From Flavobacterium psychrophilum (lineage in GTDB: Bacteria > Bacteroidota > Bacteroidia > Flavobacteriales > Flavobacteriaceae): a stretch of DNA of 8,770 bases. The DNA lies in NCBI GenBank assembly GCA_945869365.1, contig CAMBOW010000077.1:1-8770 (forward strand). Reading direction: 5' to 3'. The notes beneath the pieces were generated by a model that did not search any database, was not told where the DNA came from, and saw only the letters and a list, made by a program, of their open reading frames with translations. The translations under genes were made by a program, and so were the position numbers. Below are positions 1 through 6,784 of this stretch, piece after piece; the first letter of the stretch is position 1; each line of letters starts with the position of its first letter.

Positions 1-476
1 TCGAAAATTTACCCGAAAAACGATCCAAAAACAGACGAGTTGACGTCGTACTCAACTTGAAACCACTGCCTAAAATTGTGTTGCCTGGTTTTTATACATC
101 AATTCAAAAAAAACACGTAGTTGGCGATCACATTTACTTGGAAAATTTATTGTTTGAAACCGGAAGCAGTGTGCTCACCTTGGTGGCAAAAACTGAATTA
201 GACAAAATTTCTAAAGTATTGCTGCGCTACAAAAATTTACAATTTGAAATTCAAGGGCACGTGTGTTGCACACCCACCTTCCAAAAAGAGGCCATTGACC
301 GACTCACCAGAAAACGAAATCTCTCTACAAACAGAGCCGAAGCGGTATACAAGTATTTGGTGTTTAAAAAAATTCCAAAAACCCGCATGACATTTAAGGG
401 GTTTGGTAATACGGTGCCGCTCAAAAAAGGTGCCGAATACGACCGCCGAGTAGAATTGGTGATCAGTAAAATTTAA
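1..476 (+). CDS. OmpA-family envelope protein, C-terminal part (5' end outside window)
   Basis: The reading frame is open from base 3 to the TAA at 474-476 with no stop upstream, so the gene enters from the left edge. The TTG at 57 is an internal leucine codon, not a start. The first visible residues contain NRRVDVVL (about 30-53), the signature that ends an OmpA-like domain. A second complete OmpA-like domain follows (about 135-470): a beta-strand LLFETGSS, then QGHVCC, LSTNRAEAV and a closing DRRVELVI. The protein therefore carries at least two OmpA-like domains in tandem. OmpA C-terminal domains normally sit in the periplasm and bind diaminopimelate of peptidoglycan through an Asp (GHTD motif) and an Arg (LSxxRA). 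Here the Arg is kept but the Asp is replaced by Cys, so classical peptidoglycan binding is doubtful. Any signal peptide or N-terminal domain is outside the window. The stop overlaps that of the convergent elaA. Confidence 0.85.
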   Translation, partial: ENLPEKRSKNRRVDVVLNLKPLPKIVLPGFYTSIQKKHVVGDHIYLENLLFETGSSVLTLVAKTELDKISKVLLRYKNLQFEIQGHVCCTPTFQKEAIDRLTRKRNLSTNRAEAVYKYLVFKKIPKTRMTFKGFGNTVPLKKGAEYDRRVELVISKI

Positions 477-919
477 ACGATTCGCTGCATTTTTATATGC
501 GGAATGTCGTCTTCCAAGTAGGTTTCTCCAACCGCCACAAACCCGTGTGATTCATAAAACGCTTTCAGATACACCTGTGCTGATATCGTAATTTCGGTGG
601 TCTGAAAATGTTGTTTTACTTCACCAATGGCTTCCCGCATTAATTCGTGCCCAAATGACTTGCTTCGGTGTGCTGGAGAAACCACAACTCGACCAATAGA
701 CGCTTGCTCAAAATAATCGCCGGCCTGAAACAACCGGGCATAGGCTACTAAGGTCTGGTCTAAAAAACCCAAAAGGTGAGTGGCTTTCTGGTCTTTGCTG
801 TCAATATCTTGGTAAACACAGTTTTGCTCCACCACAAAGACTTCGCTACGCAATTGTAGGGTAGAATATAGTTCTTGTAGAGAAAGCGCTTCAAATCGCT
901 TTATTTTCCATAGTATCAT
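473..919 (-). CDS. elaA: ElaA-type GNAT family N-acetyltransferase
   Basis: This is a 148-residue single-domain protein, the usual size for ElaA. The N-terminal signature is clear: LRSEVFVVEQNCVYQDID (residues 23-40), then D43 and ATHLLGF (46-52). The acetyl-CoA-binding motif A lies at IGRVVVSPAHRSKSFGHELM (75-94), and the C-terminal AFYESHGF (120-127) is the typical GNAT motif B. The loop that normally reads R/QxxGxG/A is RSKSFG (85-90), with Ser in place of the first Gly; this is a tolerated variant but worth noting. GNAT proteins transfer an acetyl group from acetyl-CoA to an amine, in the cytoplasm; the physiological substrate of ElaA is not established. The ATG (917-919) overlaps the stop of the upstream DUF4837 gene as ATGA, indicating translational coupling in a probable mltD-DUF4837-elaA transcript. 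The TAA overlaps the stop of the opposing OmpA gene. Confidence 0.88.
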   Translation of the reverse strand: MILWKIKRFEALSLQELYSTLQLRSEVFVVEQNCVYQDIDSKDQKATHLLGFLDQTLVAYARLFQAGDYFEQASIGRVVVSPAHRSKSFGHELMREAIGEVKQHFQTTEITISAQVYLKAFYESHGFVAVGETYLEDDIPHIKMQRIV

Positions 920-1911
920 TTGGCGTGTTTTAATTTTGGTTTTTTCAAAAACTCAACTGATTTAATGATCGACTCCAACTCAAACATCAGGTCGCGTTTG
1001 GGTGTAGACGGCGCATAACAAAATCCCTCAAGGATTAGCATGCGGTTGCGCGGATAATCGACTATGCAGTAATTGATGAACGGCCCGGTCATGTGGTCGT
1101 TTTTGAGTTCCCAATTTCCTTTCGTAACAAAGGTTTCTTTGTGGCTAATTTTGGTTTTAAACAAATAGGGCGTATAGGATCGTTGGCTAATCATTTGGGT
1201 GTTGGGGTAGGAGCCGTGTATAAACAAACGACCAATAGAGTCCCGAATTTTGGTGATGCTTTTAATGAGGTTGGTAGTTTTTACCCGATGAAACGGCACT
1301 TGATAAACTAATAAGCTCGAGTTGCCGCTGGTAATTTCTTTTTTGTACCACAAAAACTTCTTGCTTTTCATGGCCAACGTGAAGCCCGTGGGCAAATGAA
1401 TGTCGACTCCAAATTTTTTCTTGAGCGCGCGCGAAGAAATGCGCGAAGTGTCCATTATCCTTTGGTTTTCGACAATTTCGGTTTGTTGTATTTTTTGGAT
1501 GATATCCGGCGCATTTTGACGAATGACTTCCAGAATAGAATAGGCTGTTTTACCCGAAATATGAAATACGTTCTGCGGAGTGGCGTATTCGTTTTCGACC
1601 AACTCGTAGGAAGTGGTTTTGGCTTTTTTTACCACCACGATGTTGCGGGTAGTGGTTACAAATCCTTCCAATAATTTTACTGGAAATTGGTTGATGTCAA
1701 ACAAAGGTTCTTCTTGAGGCAGTCCCAAAACCGGAGCGGCAAATGTGTTTCGGATGCTGTCGCCTACTTGGCTATTCCAAAGTTGGTCGTCAATAATTAC
1801 AGATATGGTGTTGATTTTTCCAGAAGTAATAGCAGAATCGGCGGCGTCTTGGCGTTTACAGGCCGAAGTTACAACCCAAAATAGTGCTATAAAAACCGCT
1901 AATTTTCTCAT
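916..1911 (-). CDS. DUF4837-family lipoprotein of unknown function
   Basis: This 331-residue protein begins MRKLAVFIALFWVVTSACKR: two basic residues, a hydrophobic stretch and a lipobox-like TSAC with Cys18 as the likely lipidated residue, so it should be exported and membrane-anchored after signal peptidase II cleavage. The mature part starts with a short polar linker, then alternating strands (INTISVIIDDQLW near 34-46; NIVVVKK near 90-96). A later half contains FGVDIHLPTGFTLAMKSKKFLWYKKE (about 167-192) and NRMLILEGFCYAPSTPKRD (about 289-307). I recognise the pattern as DUF4837, a family I know from Bacteroidota with no assigned function; this is from memory, not a search. No enzyme motif is visible. 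The gene lies 26 bases after mltD, with no TAnnTTTG element between them, and overlaps elaA by 4 bases, so it is probably co-transcribed with both. The pairing with a peptidoglycan lyase suggests an envelope role, which is inference only. Start ATG 1909-1911 fits the signal peptide exactly. Confidence 0.82.
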   Translation of the reverse strand: MRKLAVFIALFWVVTSACKRQDAADSAITSGKINTISVIIDDQLWNSQVGDSIRNTFAAPVLGLPQEEPLFDINQFPVKLLEGFVTTTRNIVVVKKAKTTSYELVENEYATPQNVFHISGKTAYSILEVIRQNAPDIIQKIQQTEIVENQRIMDTSRISSRALKKKFGVDIHLPTGFTLAMKSKKFLWYKKEITSGNSSLLVYQVPFHRVKTTNLIKSITKIRDSIGRLFIHGSYPNTQMISQRSYTPYLFKTKISHKETFVTKGNWELKNDHMTGPFINYCIVDYPRNRMLILEGFCYAPSTPKRDLMFELESIIKSVEFLKKPKLKHAK

Positions 1912-1937
1912 GAGTTGATGCGCCTTACGCCACTAAT

Positions 1938-4229
1938 TTACCCGCTAATTTTTAATTTCATTCCTGGCTTTAATTCGGATCCGTCAATGCCGTTCCATTT
2001 TTTTATGTCTGAAATGGAAACGCCCGGGTGTTTTTTGGCTATGCTAAACAAAGAATCGCCCTTGCGCACATAATACATGGTTTCTTTTTTAAGGCGTTTT
2101 TCTTTTACTGGCGCCGCTTCGGCAATAGCAGTTACATTTGCTGAATTGTTTGCAACTACCAATTCCTCGCCCAAATGTATCGTAGCGTCTTTTAGGTTGT
2201 TCAATTGTTTTAAATCGGCAACACTTACGTTAAATTTTTGGGCAATCACCGCCAAGTTGTCTCCCTTTGCCACAACATAAGTCGGGGCGGGAACCGAAGT
2301 TTTAACCTCTGGTTGTGGGGTGGACTCTCCGTTAAATTCGCTTTCGGCTATTTTTAATTTGGCGTCCAGCTGAATTGCATCATCAGTAATGTTGTTCCAT
2401 TTTTTCAAATCGGCTACACTGATGTTGTGTTTTTTGGCAATTGCAGTAAGGTTGTCTCCTGCTTGCACTACATAAAACGCAAGCGCTGTTGGGGCAGTTT
2501 CTGTTTTACTGGATTTCGATTTATCAACCTCAACAACTGCTTGATTTAATTTAATTGGTTTGCGAACAACCGTTACCACTTGTTCTATTTTGGTAATTTT
2601 GATTGCATCACCAACGCCAATGTTGTTGTTTTTTAAGCGGTTCCACTTTTTTAAATCCGACACATTCACGTCATATTTGGCTGCAATTGCCCCCAAATTA
2701 TCCCCGCTTTTCACCTTGTGCATTTTGGTTACCTCTTTGCGGCTTACCACTTTTTCTTCTTTGTACTCTGGGGCAGTAGCTACAACTGCTTGGTTTGGTT
2801 CCCTTAGGTTTGTCGCCGATTTTACCGATAAACTGTCCGTGCTTTTCTTGGAAATAGATGGCGATTTAAAGGCCACTCGCTCTTGGGTCATGATTTTTAA
2901 TCGTTTTCCCAGGGGCGCCTTATTGCTGCGCAAGTGATTCCAGCGTTTAATGTCGGCCACCGTAACTTGATATTGGTCGGCAATTTCACTCAAGTTGTCG
3001 CCACGCTTCACTTTGTAGTACTTGGTTTTGGTTGCAAATTCAATGCCTAAGGCCAGGGAATCTTTGTTGGCAATAGCTTGTTCGGGTCGCGAAAAGAAAC
3101 GTGATTTTTGATCCAACTCATATTGAACGTAGGCATAAATTTTGTCTTCGTTTGAGGTGAACAAGCCCACTTTGTCCGCGGGCAAACGCAAATAATGCAG
3201 GTTATCAAAATAGGCGGGGATTTCGTCCAATTTAAATTGCGGATTCAACAACTTTAATTGAGATACCGGCACATCGAGTAAATCAGCTATTTGCTTGAAC
3301 GACAACTGTTTTTTAATCATTACCGTGTCGGTGGCAAAGTGTTTCACTAGAGCTCTGTCGGGACGAATGCCATGTTGTTTGTGGTATTCGTAGATGTACA
3401 TCGTGGCCAAAAAAGCAGGTACATAGCCTTGGGTTTCTTTGGGTAAATGTTTGCGGATCGTCCAAAACGTTTGTTGCCCTTCCGATCGGCGAATGGCTTT
3501 GGCTACATTTCCCGGGCCCGAATTGTACGAGGCCAACACCAAATCCCAATCGCCAAAAATGCGGTACATATTGGTCATGTATTGGGCAGCGGCTTCGCTA
3601 GCTTTTAATGGATCGCTGCGTTCATCTACATATGAATCGATGTGGAGATTGTATTGTTTGCCGGTTTGGTACATAAATTGCCACAAACCTGTTGCGCCCA
3701 CGCGGGAAACCGCTTTGGGATTCAAGGCCGATTCGACTACGGCCAAGTATTTAATTTCGAGGGGGACATTTTGTTTGGCGAAAGCTTCTTCAAACATGGG
3801 AAAATAATACTCAGACAAGGCCATTAGGCGCTCAAATCCTTTTTTTCTGTTTTTCAAAAACGACTTGATCAGGTTTTCTAGTCCTGGATTGTATTCGATA
3901 TTAAAAGGCGACTTCGAATCCATTTCCTTGAGCCTTTTCTTGAGCAATTCAGTAGGAAGTTCGTACTCCACTTGTTGGTCTAGGTTGATGGTCTTGATGT
4001 CGGTTTTTAGGTCGTTATACAAGTCTAAACTCGTGAGTTCTTTGAGCCACAAACTGTCTACACAGGCGGCCATGTTATCGTTTACAAATGTTTTTTTGAT
4101 CGAATCCAGGTAGGCCGTTTTGCTTTCTTTTGGCAAATTCGTAGCGGGTTGAGCCCATGCATTAGCCGAAACGCTTAACAGGAGTAAAGCATAGAAAGCA
4201 ACTTTTATATAAGGGGTTTTTAATGACAA
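1938..4229 (-). CDS. mltD: MltD-like membrane-associated lytic murein transglycosylase with five LysM repeats
   Basis: This enzyme would cleave the MurNAc-GlcNAc bond of peptidoglycan in the periplasm, forming 1,6-anhydroMurNAc. I place the start at the TTG 4227-4229 (763 residues), giving SLKTPYIKVAFYALLLLSVS then ANAWA-Q, a good signal peptide. No ATG is available before about residue 53, and the TTG at 4257-4259 falls inside a promoter element. The family 1 transglycosylase domain spans about residues 145-290: VVES with catalytic Glu166, GATGLWQFM (178-186), ASYNSGPGNV (233-242) and QGYVPAFLA (267-275). A degenerate LysM-like stretch (about 305-355) follows, then five clear LysM repeats (about 404-448, 504-546, 585-627, 650-693, 718-761) joined by Ser/Thr/Pro/Ala-rich linkers. 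E. coli MltD has fewer LysM modules. There is no lipobox Cys, so it is probably secreted to the periplasm or loosely membrane-associated. First gene of the probable mltD-DUF4837-elaA unit. Confidence 0.92.
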   Translation of the reverse strand: MSLKTPYIKVAFYALLLLSVSANAWAQPATNLPKESKTAYLDSIKKTFVNDNMAACVDSLWLKELTSLDLYNDLKTDIKTINLDQQVEYELPTELLKKRLKEMDSKSPFNIEYNPGLENLIKSFLKNRKKGFERLMALSEYYFPMFEEAFAKQNVPLEIKYLAVVESALNPKAVSRVGATGLWQFMYQTGKQYNLHIDSYVDERSDPLKASEAAAQYMTNMYRIFGDWDLVLASYNSGPGNVAKAIRRSEGQQTFWTIRKHLPKETQGYVPAFLATMYIYEYHKQHGIRPDRALVKHFATDTVMIKKQLSFKQIADLLDVPVSQLKLLNPQFKLDEIPAYFDNLHYLRLPADKVGLFTSNEDKIYAYVQYELDQKSRFFSRPEQAIANKDSLALGIEFATKTKYYKVKRGDNLSEIADQYQVTVADIKRWNHLRSNKAPLGKRLKIMTQERVAFKSPSISKKSTDSLSVKSATNLREPNQAVVATAPEYKEEKVVSRKEVTKMHKVKSGDNLGAIAAKYDVNVSDLKKWNRLKNNNIGVGDAIKITKIEQVVTVVRKPIKLNQAVVEVDKSKSSKTETAPTALAFYVVQAGDNLTAIAKKHNISVADLKKWNNITDDAIQLDAKLKIAESEFNGESTPQPEVKTSVPAPTYVVAKGDNLAVIAQKFNVSVADLKQLNNLKDATIHLGEELVVANNSANVTAIAEAAPVKEKRLKKETMYYVRKGDSLFSIAKKHPGVSISDIKKWNGIDGSELKPGMKLKISG
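1947..3020 (-). repeat. Five tandem LysM-coding repeats in mltD
   Basis: Five units of about 43-46 codons lie at about 2886-3020, 2592-2720, 2349-2477, 2151-2280 and 1947-2078. Each begins with a Y/H-x-V-x-x-G-D-N/S-L core, continues with IAxKxxVSVxDLKKWN and ends in a hydrophobic strand such as LKI. LysM modules bind N-acetylglucosamine polymers, so here they would hold the enzyme on the glycan strand. The units diverge in sequence and the linkers differ in length, so this is an old protein-domain repeat, not a recent DNA duplication. Confidence 0.88.
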
Positions 4230-4256
4230 TTCGTTAAAATAAGAGATAAAGATGAG

Positions 4257-4290
4257 CAAACTTACTACCTAAAAACAACTTTTTTGGCAA
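4257..4290 (-). promoter_or_regulatory. Bacteroidota-type promoter for mltD operon
   Basis: Read on the minus strand, TTG (4290-4288) is followed after 23 bases by TAAGTTTG (4264-4257), matching the flavobacterial housekeeping consensus TTG-N17-23-TAnnTTTG at the upper spacing limit. Transcription would begin a few bases downstream, around 4250, leaving a leader of roughly 20 bases before the TTG start at 4229. It lies in the short gap after the pgk stop, so mltD need not depend on read-through from pgk. No convincing terminator hairpin was seen in the same gap. Confidence 0.6.
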
Positions 4291-4312
4291 TTTATTGTTA
4301 AAACCGCAGCAA

Positions 4313-5500
4313 TTAGTCTAAAATGGCGGCGACTCCTGGCAATATTCTGCCTTCTAACATTTCTAACATTGCGCCCCCTCCGGTTGATACGTAGCTCATT
4401 TTGGATTCCAATCCAAATTGTTTTACCGCCGATACCGAATCGCCGCCGCCTACCAGTGAAAAAGCGCCATTTGCGGTTGCCTCAGCGATGAAATTTCCTA
4501 ATTCGATTGTACCGTTGGCAAAAGATTCCATCTCAAAAACACCCAACGGTCCATTCCATAAAATGGTTTTGGAAGCTAAAATCACTTCTTTGAAATTGGC
4601 CAATGATTGAGGCCCTGCATCCAATCCTTGCCAGCCGACAGGAATATGCGTCACATCAACCACTTGGGTTTGAGCATCGTTGGCAAAGGCGTTGGCCGCC
4701 ACCACATCAACTGGAAGATGAATTTGTACGTTTTTTTCTTTAGCCCAGCGCAAAATATCCAAGGCCAACTCCATTTTGTCATCTTCGCAAATGGAATTAC
4801 CTACGGTTCCGCCCAAGGCTTTAATGAAGGTAAATGTCATTCCGCCACCAATAATCATGTGGTCAACCTTATCGAGAATGTTTTCTATAACCGTAATTTT
4901 TGACGAAACTTTTGACCCGCCCAAAACGGCAGTCACTGGTTTTACAGCCACATTCAAAACGCGGTTTAAACTGTTCATTTCTTTGGCCAATAAGGCCCCA
5001 AAGCATTTATGTTCGGGGAAAAATTGCGCAATAATTGTGGTAGAGGCGTGCGCGCGGTGGGCGGTTCCAAACGCGTCATTTACATAAATATCGCCCAAAT
5101 GAGACAAGGCTTTTGCAAATGCTACATCGCCTGCTTCTTCCTCGGCGTGAAAACGTAAATTTTCTAGTAACAATACCTCTCCAGTTTGCAAACTAGCAGC
5201 AGCTTGCTCGGCTTCGGCACCGATGCAATTGGCAACAAATTTAACCGACACTCCTAATACAGCGGCGGTTGTAGCTACAATATGTTGCAACGAATACTTG
5301 GACTCAACCCCTTTTGGTCTTCCCAAATGAGACATCAAAATTACACTTCCACCGTCTTGCAAAATTTTGTCAATTGTCGGTTTGGCTGCTTCAATACGGG
5401 TGGCATCGGTAACAGCAAATTTTTCGTCCAAAGGCACATTAAAATCTACGCGAATAATGGCTTTTTTGTTGCTAAAATTAAAGTCTTGGATGGTTTTCAT
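4313..5500 (-). CDS. pgk: Phosphoglycerate kinase
   Basis: Cytoplasmic glycolytic enzyme that transfers phosphate between 1,3-bisphosphoglycerate and ADP, giving 3-phosphoglycerate and ATP (reversible). At 395 residues it is full length. Substrate-binding motifs in the N-terminal domain are RVDFNVP (17-23), SHLGRP (57-62), ENLRF (113-117) and [13 protein letters not shown] (141-153). The nucleotide-binding C-terminal domain has GGSKVSSK (194-201), NGPLGVFE (316-323), [10 protein letters not shown] (351-360) and STGGGA (372-377). All expected basic and Gly-rich residues are present and there is no break. The ATG (5498-5500) gives the standard [20 protein letters not shown] start; no Shine-Dalgarno sequence precedes it, as is usual in this phylum. 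Its promoter core is at 5529-5536. It is not next to gapA or other glycolytic genes here. The downstream mltD begins about 80 bases after the stop and appears to have its own promoter. Confidence 0.98.
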   Translation of the reverse strand: MKTIQDFNFSNKKAIIRVDFNVPLDEKFAVTDATRIEAAKPTIDKILQDGGSVILMSHLGRPKGVESKYSLQHIVATTAAVLGVSVKFVANCIGAEAEQAAASLQTGEVLLLENLRFHAEEEAGDVAFAKALSHLGDIYVNDAFGTAHRAHASTTIIAQFFPEHKCFGALLAKEMNSLNRVLNVAVKPVTAVLGGSKVSSKITVIENILDKVDHMIIGGGMTFTFIKALGGTVGNSICEDDKMELALDILRWAKEKNVQIHLPVDVVAANAFANDAQTQVVDVTHIPVGWQGLDAGPQSLANFKEVILASKTILWNGPLGVFEMESFANGTIELGNFIAEATANGAFSLVGGGDSVSAVKQFGLESKMSYVSTGGGAMLEMLEGRILPGVAAILD

Positions 5501-5528
5501 GTGAGGAATTTTTGTGTTTTTGATGGCG

Positions 5529-5536
5529 CAAATATA
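5529..5536 (-). promoter_or_regulatory. Promoter -7 element for pgk
   Basis: Minus-strand TATATTTG is a perfect TAnnTTTG match. A start a few bases downstream would give a leader of about 25 bases before the pgk ATG at 5500. The upstream -33 TTG is not perfect: the nearest candidates at allowed spacing are TTC (22 bases upstream) and ATG (17 bases upstream). The region between is rich in A/T. Confidence 0.6.
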
Positions 5537-5600
5537 CTATATTAATTTTTTTGCATTTGAACCGCTGTAAAGGCGACCGATTTCTTAACAAACCGGCTTT

Positions 5601-5627
5601 TTGACAAGCAAGATTCAATTATATTTG
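5601..5627 (+). promoter_or_regulatory. Promoter for DNA polymerase III delta-prime gene
   Basis: TTG at 5601-5603 (TTTG if 5600 is included), a 16-base gap, then TATATTTG at 5620-5627. The gap is one base under the usual 17-23 range. The -7 element ends only four bases before the ATG at 5632, so the predicted start of transcription falls at or within the start codon, implying a leaderless or nearly leaderless mRNA. Confidence 0.6.
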
Positions 5628-5631
5628 CGCC

Positions 5632-6783
5632 ATGCTTTTTTCATCCCTATTAGGACACGACCACCTCATTAGTCATTTGACTAAAACCGCTGACGCGGGC
5701 CGAATTCCCCATGCGCAACTGTTTGTGGGGCCCGAAGGTTGTGGCACCTTGGCGGTAGCCATTGCCTATGCGCAATATATTTTATGCCAAAACCAAGGAG
5801 GCGAAAACAATACGGGCAATGCGGCGTGTAACTTGAAATTTGAAACCATTTCTCACCCCGATTTACATTTTATATTCCCCACAGTTACCACCGAAGAAGT
5901 GAAATCCAAGCCCAAAAGCAGCGATTTTAGTGCCGAATGGCGGCAATTTGTAAATCAAAATCCCTACGGCAGTTTGTTTGACTGGTACCAAGTGCTGGGT
6001 GTTCAAAACAAACAAGGAGAGATTCGGGTTACCGATGCGCAAGAAATTGTAAAATCGTTATCCTTAAAAGCTTATGAGGGTGGGTACAAAATTACGATCA
6101 TTTGGATGGCCGATAAAATGAATATTGAGGCCTCAAACAAATTGCTTAAATTACTAGAAGAACCGTCCGATAAAACCCTATTTATCTTGATTTCTGACAA
6201 CGAAGAGGCTATTATCCAGACGATTCGTTCGCGTTGCCAGCTGTTAAATTTTAACGCGTTGCCCGAAAAAATTATAGAAGACGCCTTGGTTTCCCGTGAA
6301 AATATAGAGTCGCGATCGGCCAAAAAACTAGCACATCAAGCCCAAGGCGATTACAACAAAGCCTTGAAGTTGTTGCAAGAAAATAACGAAGAAGATTTGT
6401 TTGAAAAATGGTTTGTCGATTGGGTGCGCGCCGCCTTTCGAGCCAAAGGGAATGCAGCTGCGATACAAGATTTACTGAGTTGGAGCGAACAAATTGCGGG
6501 CTTAGGACGTGAAGCCCAAAAAAAATATTTGAATTATTGCATCGAACTGTTTCGACAAGCCCTGTTGCTCAATTACCAAACCACTTCGTTGGTGTATGTG
6601 GAGCCAAAAATTGAAAATTTTAAGTTAGAAAATTTTGCGCCTTTTGTGAATCACAGCAACATTGAGGCCATTTTTACTGCGCTATCTGAAGCATCTTACC
6701 ACATTGAACGCAACGGAAATGCCAAATTAATCTTGACTGATTTGTCGATAAAACTCACCCGATTAATTCACAGCAAAGGCTAA
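5632..6783 (+). CDS. holB: DNA polymerase III, delta-prime subunit (clamp loader)
   Basis: This 383-residue AAA+-type protein would form part of the clamp-loader complex that places the beta sliding clamp on primed DNA. The N-terminus (LLGHDHLISHLTKTADAGRIPHAQLF, residues 6-31) matches the family and supports the ATG at 5632. The P-loop position reads GPEGCGTL (33-40), with Thr where the catalytic Lys should be, so ATP binding is probably lost, as in E. coli delta-prime. A Walker-B-like WMADKMN (158-164) is followed by SNKLLKLLEEP (168-178), and the sensor/SRC motif IRSRCQLL (198-205) is intact. Only two Cys (52, 66) remain in the region that in relatives holds a four-Cys zinc site. The C-terminal half (about 210-383) is helical, as in the collar domain. 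A DnaX identity is unlikely because the P-loop is degenerate. The stop is one base from that of the convergent helicase gene. Confidence 0.88.
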   Translation: MLFSSLLGHDHLISHLTKTADAGRIPHAQLFVGPEGCGTLAVAIAYAQYILCQNQGGENNTGNAACNLKFETISHPDLHFIFPTVTTEEVKSKPKSSDFSAEWRQFVNQNPYGSLFDWYQVLGVQNKQGEIRVTDAQEIVKSLSLKAYEGGYKITIIWMADKMNIEASNKLLKLLEEPSDKTLFILISDNEEAIIQTIRSRCQLLNFNALPEKIIEDALVSRENIESRSAKKLAHQAQGDYNKALKLLQENNEEDLFEKWFVDWVRAAFRAKGNAAAIQDLLSWSEQIAGLGREAQKKYLNYCIELFRQALLLNYQTTSLVYVEPKIENFKLENFAPFVNHSNIEAIFTALSEASYHIERNGNAKLILTDLSIKLTRLIHSKG

Positions 6784-6784
6784 T

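Larger units (their letters stand above)
5523..5633. repeat. 14-base inverted repeat around the pgk/holB divergent promoters
   Basis: ATGGCGCAAATATA at 5523-5536 is the exact reverse complement of TATATTTGCGCCAT at 5620-5633. Each arm holds the -7 element (TATATTTG) of one divergent gene plus six shared downstream bases (CGCCAT). The arms are 83 bases apart, too far for a natural hairpin, so this is best read as two copies of one promoter core in opposite orientation. Confidence 0.75.

Noticed and set aside
57..59. TTG as the start of the OmpA-family gene
   Set aside because: The frame stays open upstream to base 3 and encodes the end of another OmpA domain, so this is an internal codon.
261..273. 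GTGTGTTGCACAC hairpin or operator-like palindrome
   Set aside because: It lies inside the coding region and is explained by the Val-Cys-Cys-Thr codons; no second copy was seen nearby.
1093..1884. Plus-strand open frames opposite the DUF4837 gene
   Set aside because: They are antisense shadows; the minus-strand gene has a signal peptide, lipobox and operon context.
3313..3549. Minus-strand open frame of 78 codons, and plus-strand frames at 2560-2937 and 3439-3807
   Set aside because: They lie in other frames inside mltD, which has a strong family match, and have no recognisable features of their own.
4270..4286. A-rich/T-rich complementary runs after pgk as a terminator
   Set aside because: The possible stem is five A-T pairs only, too weak to support a terminator call.
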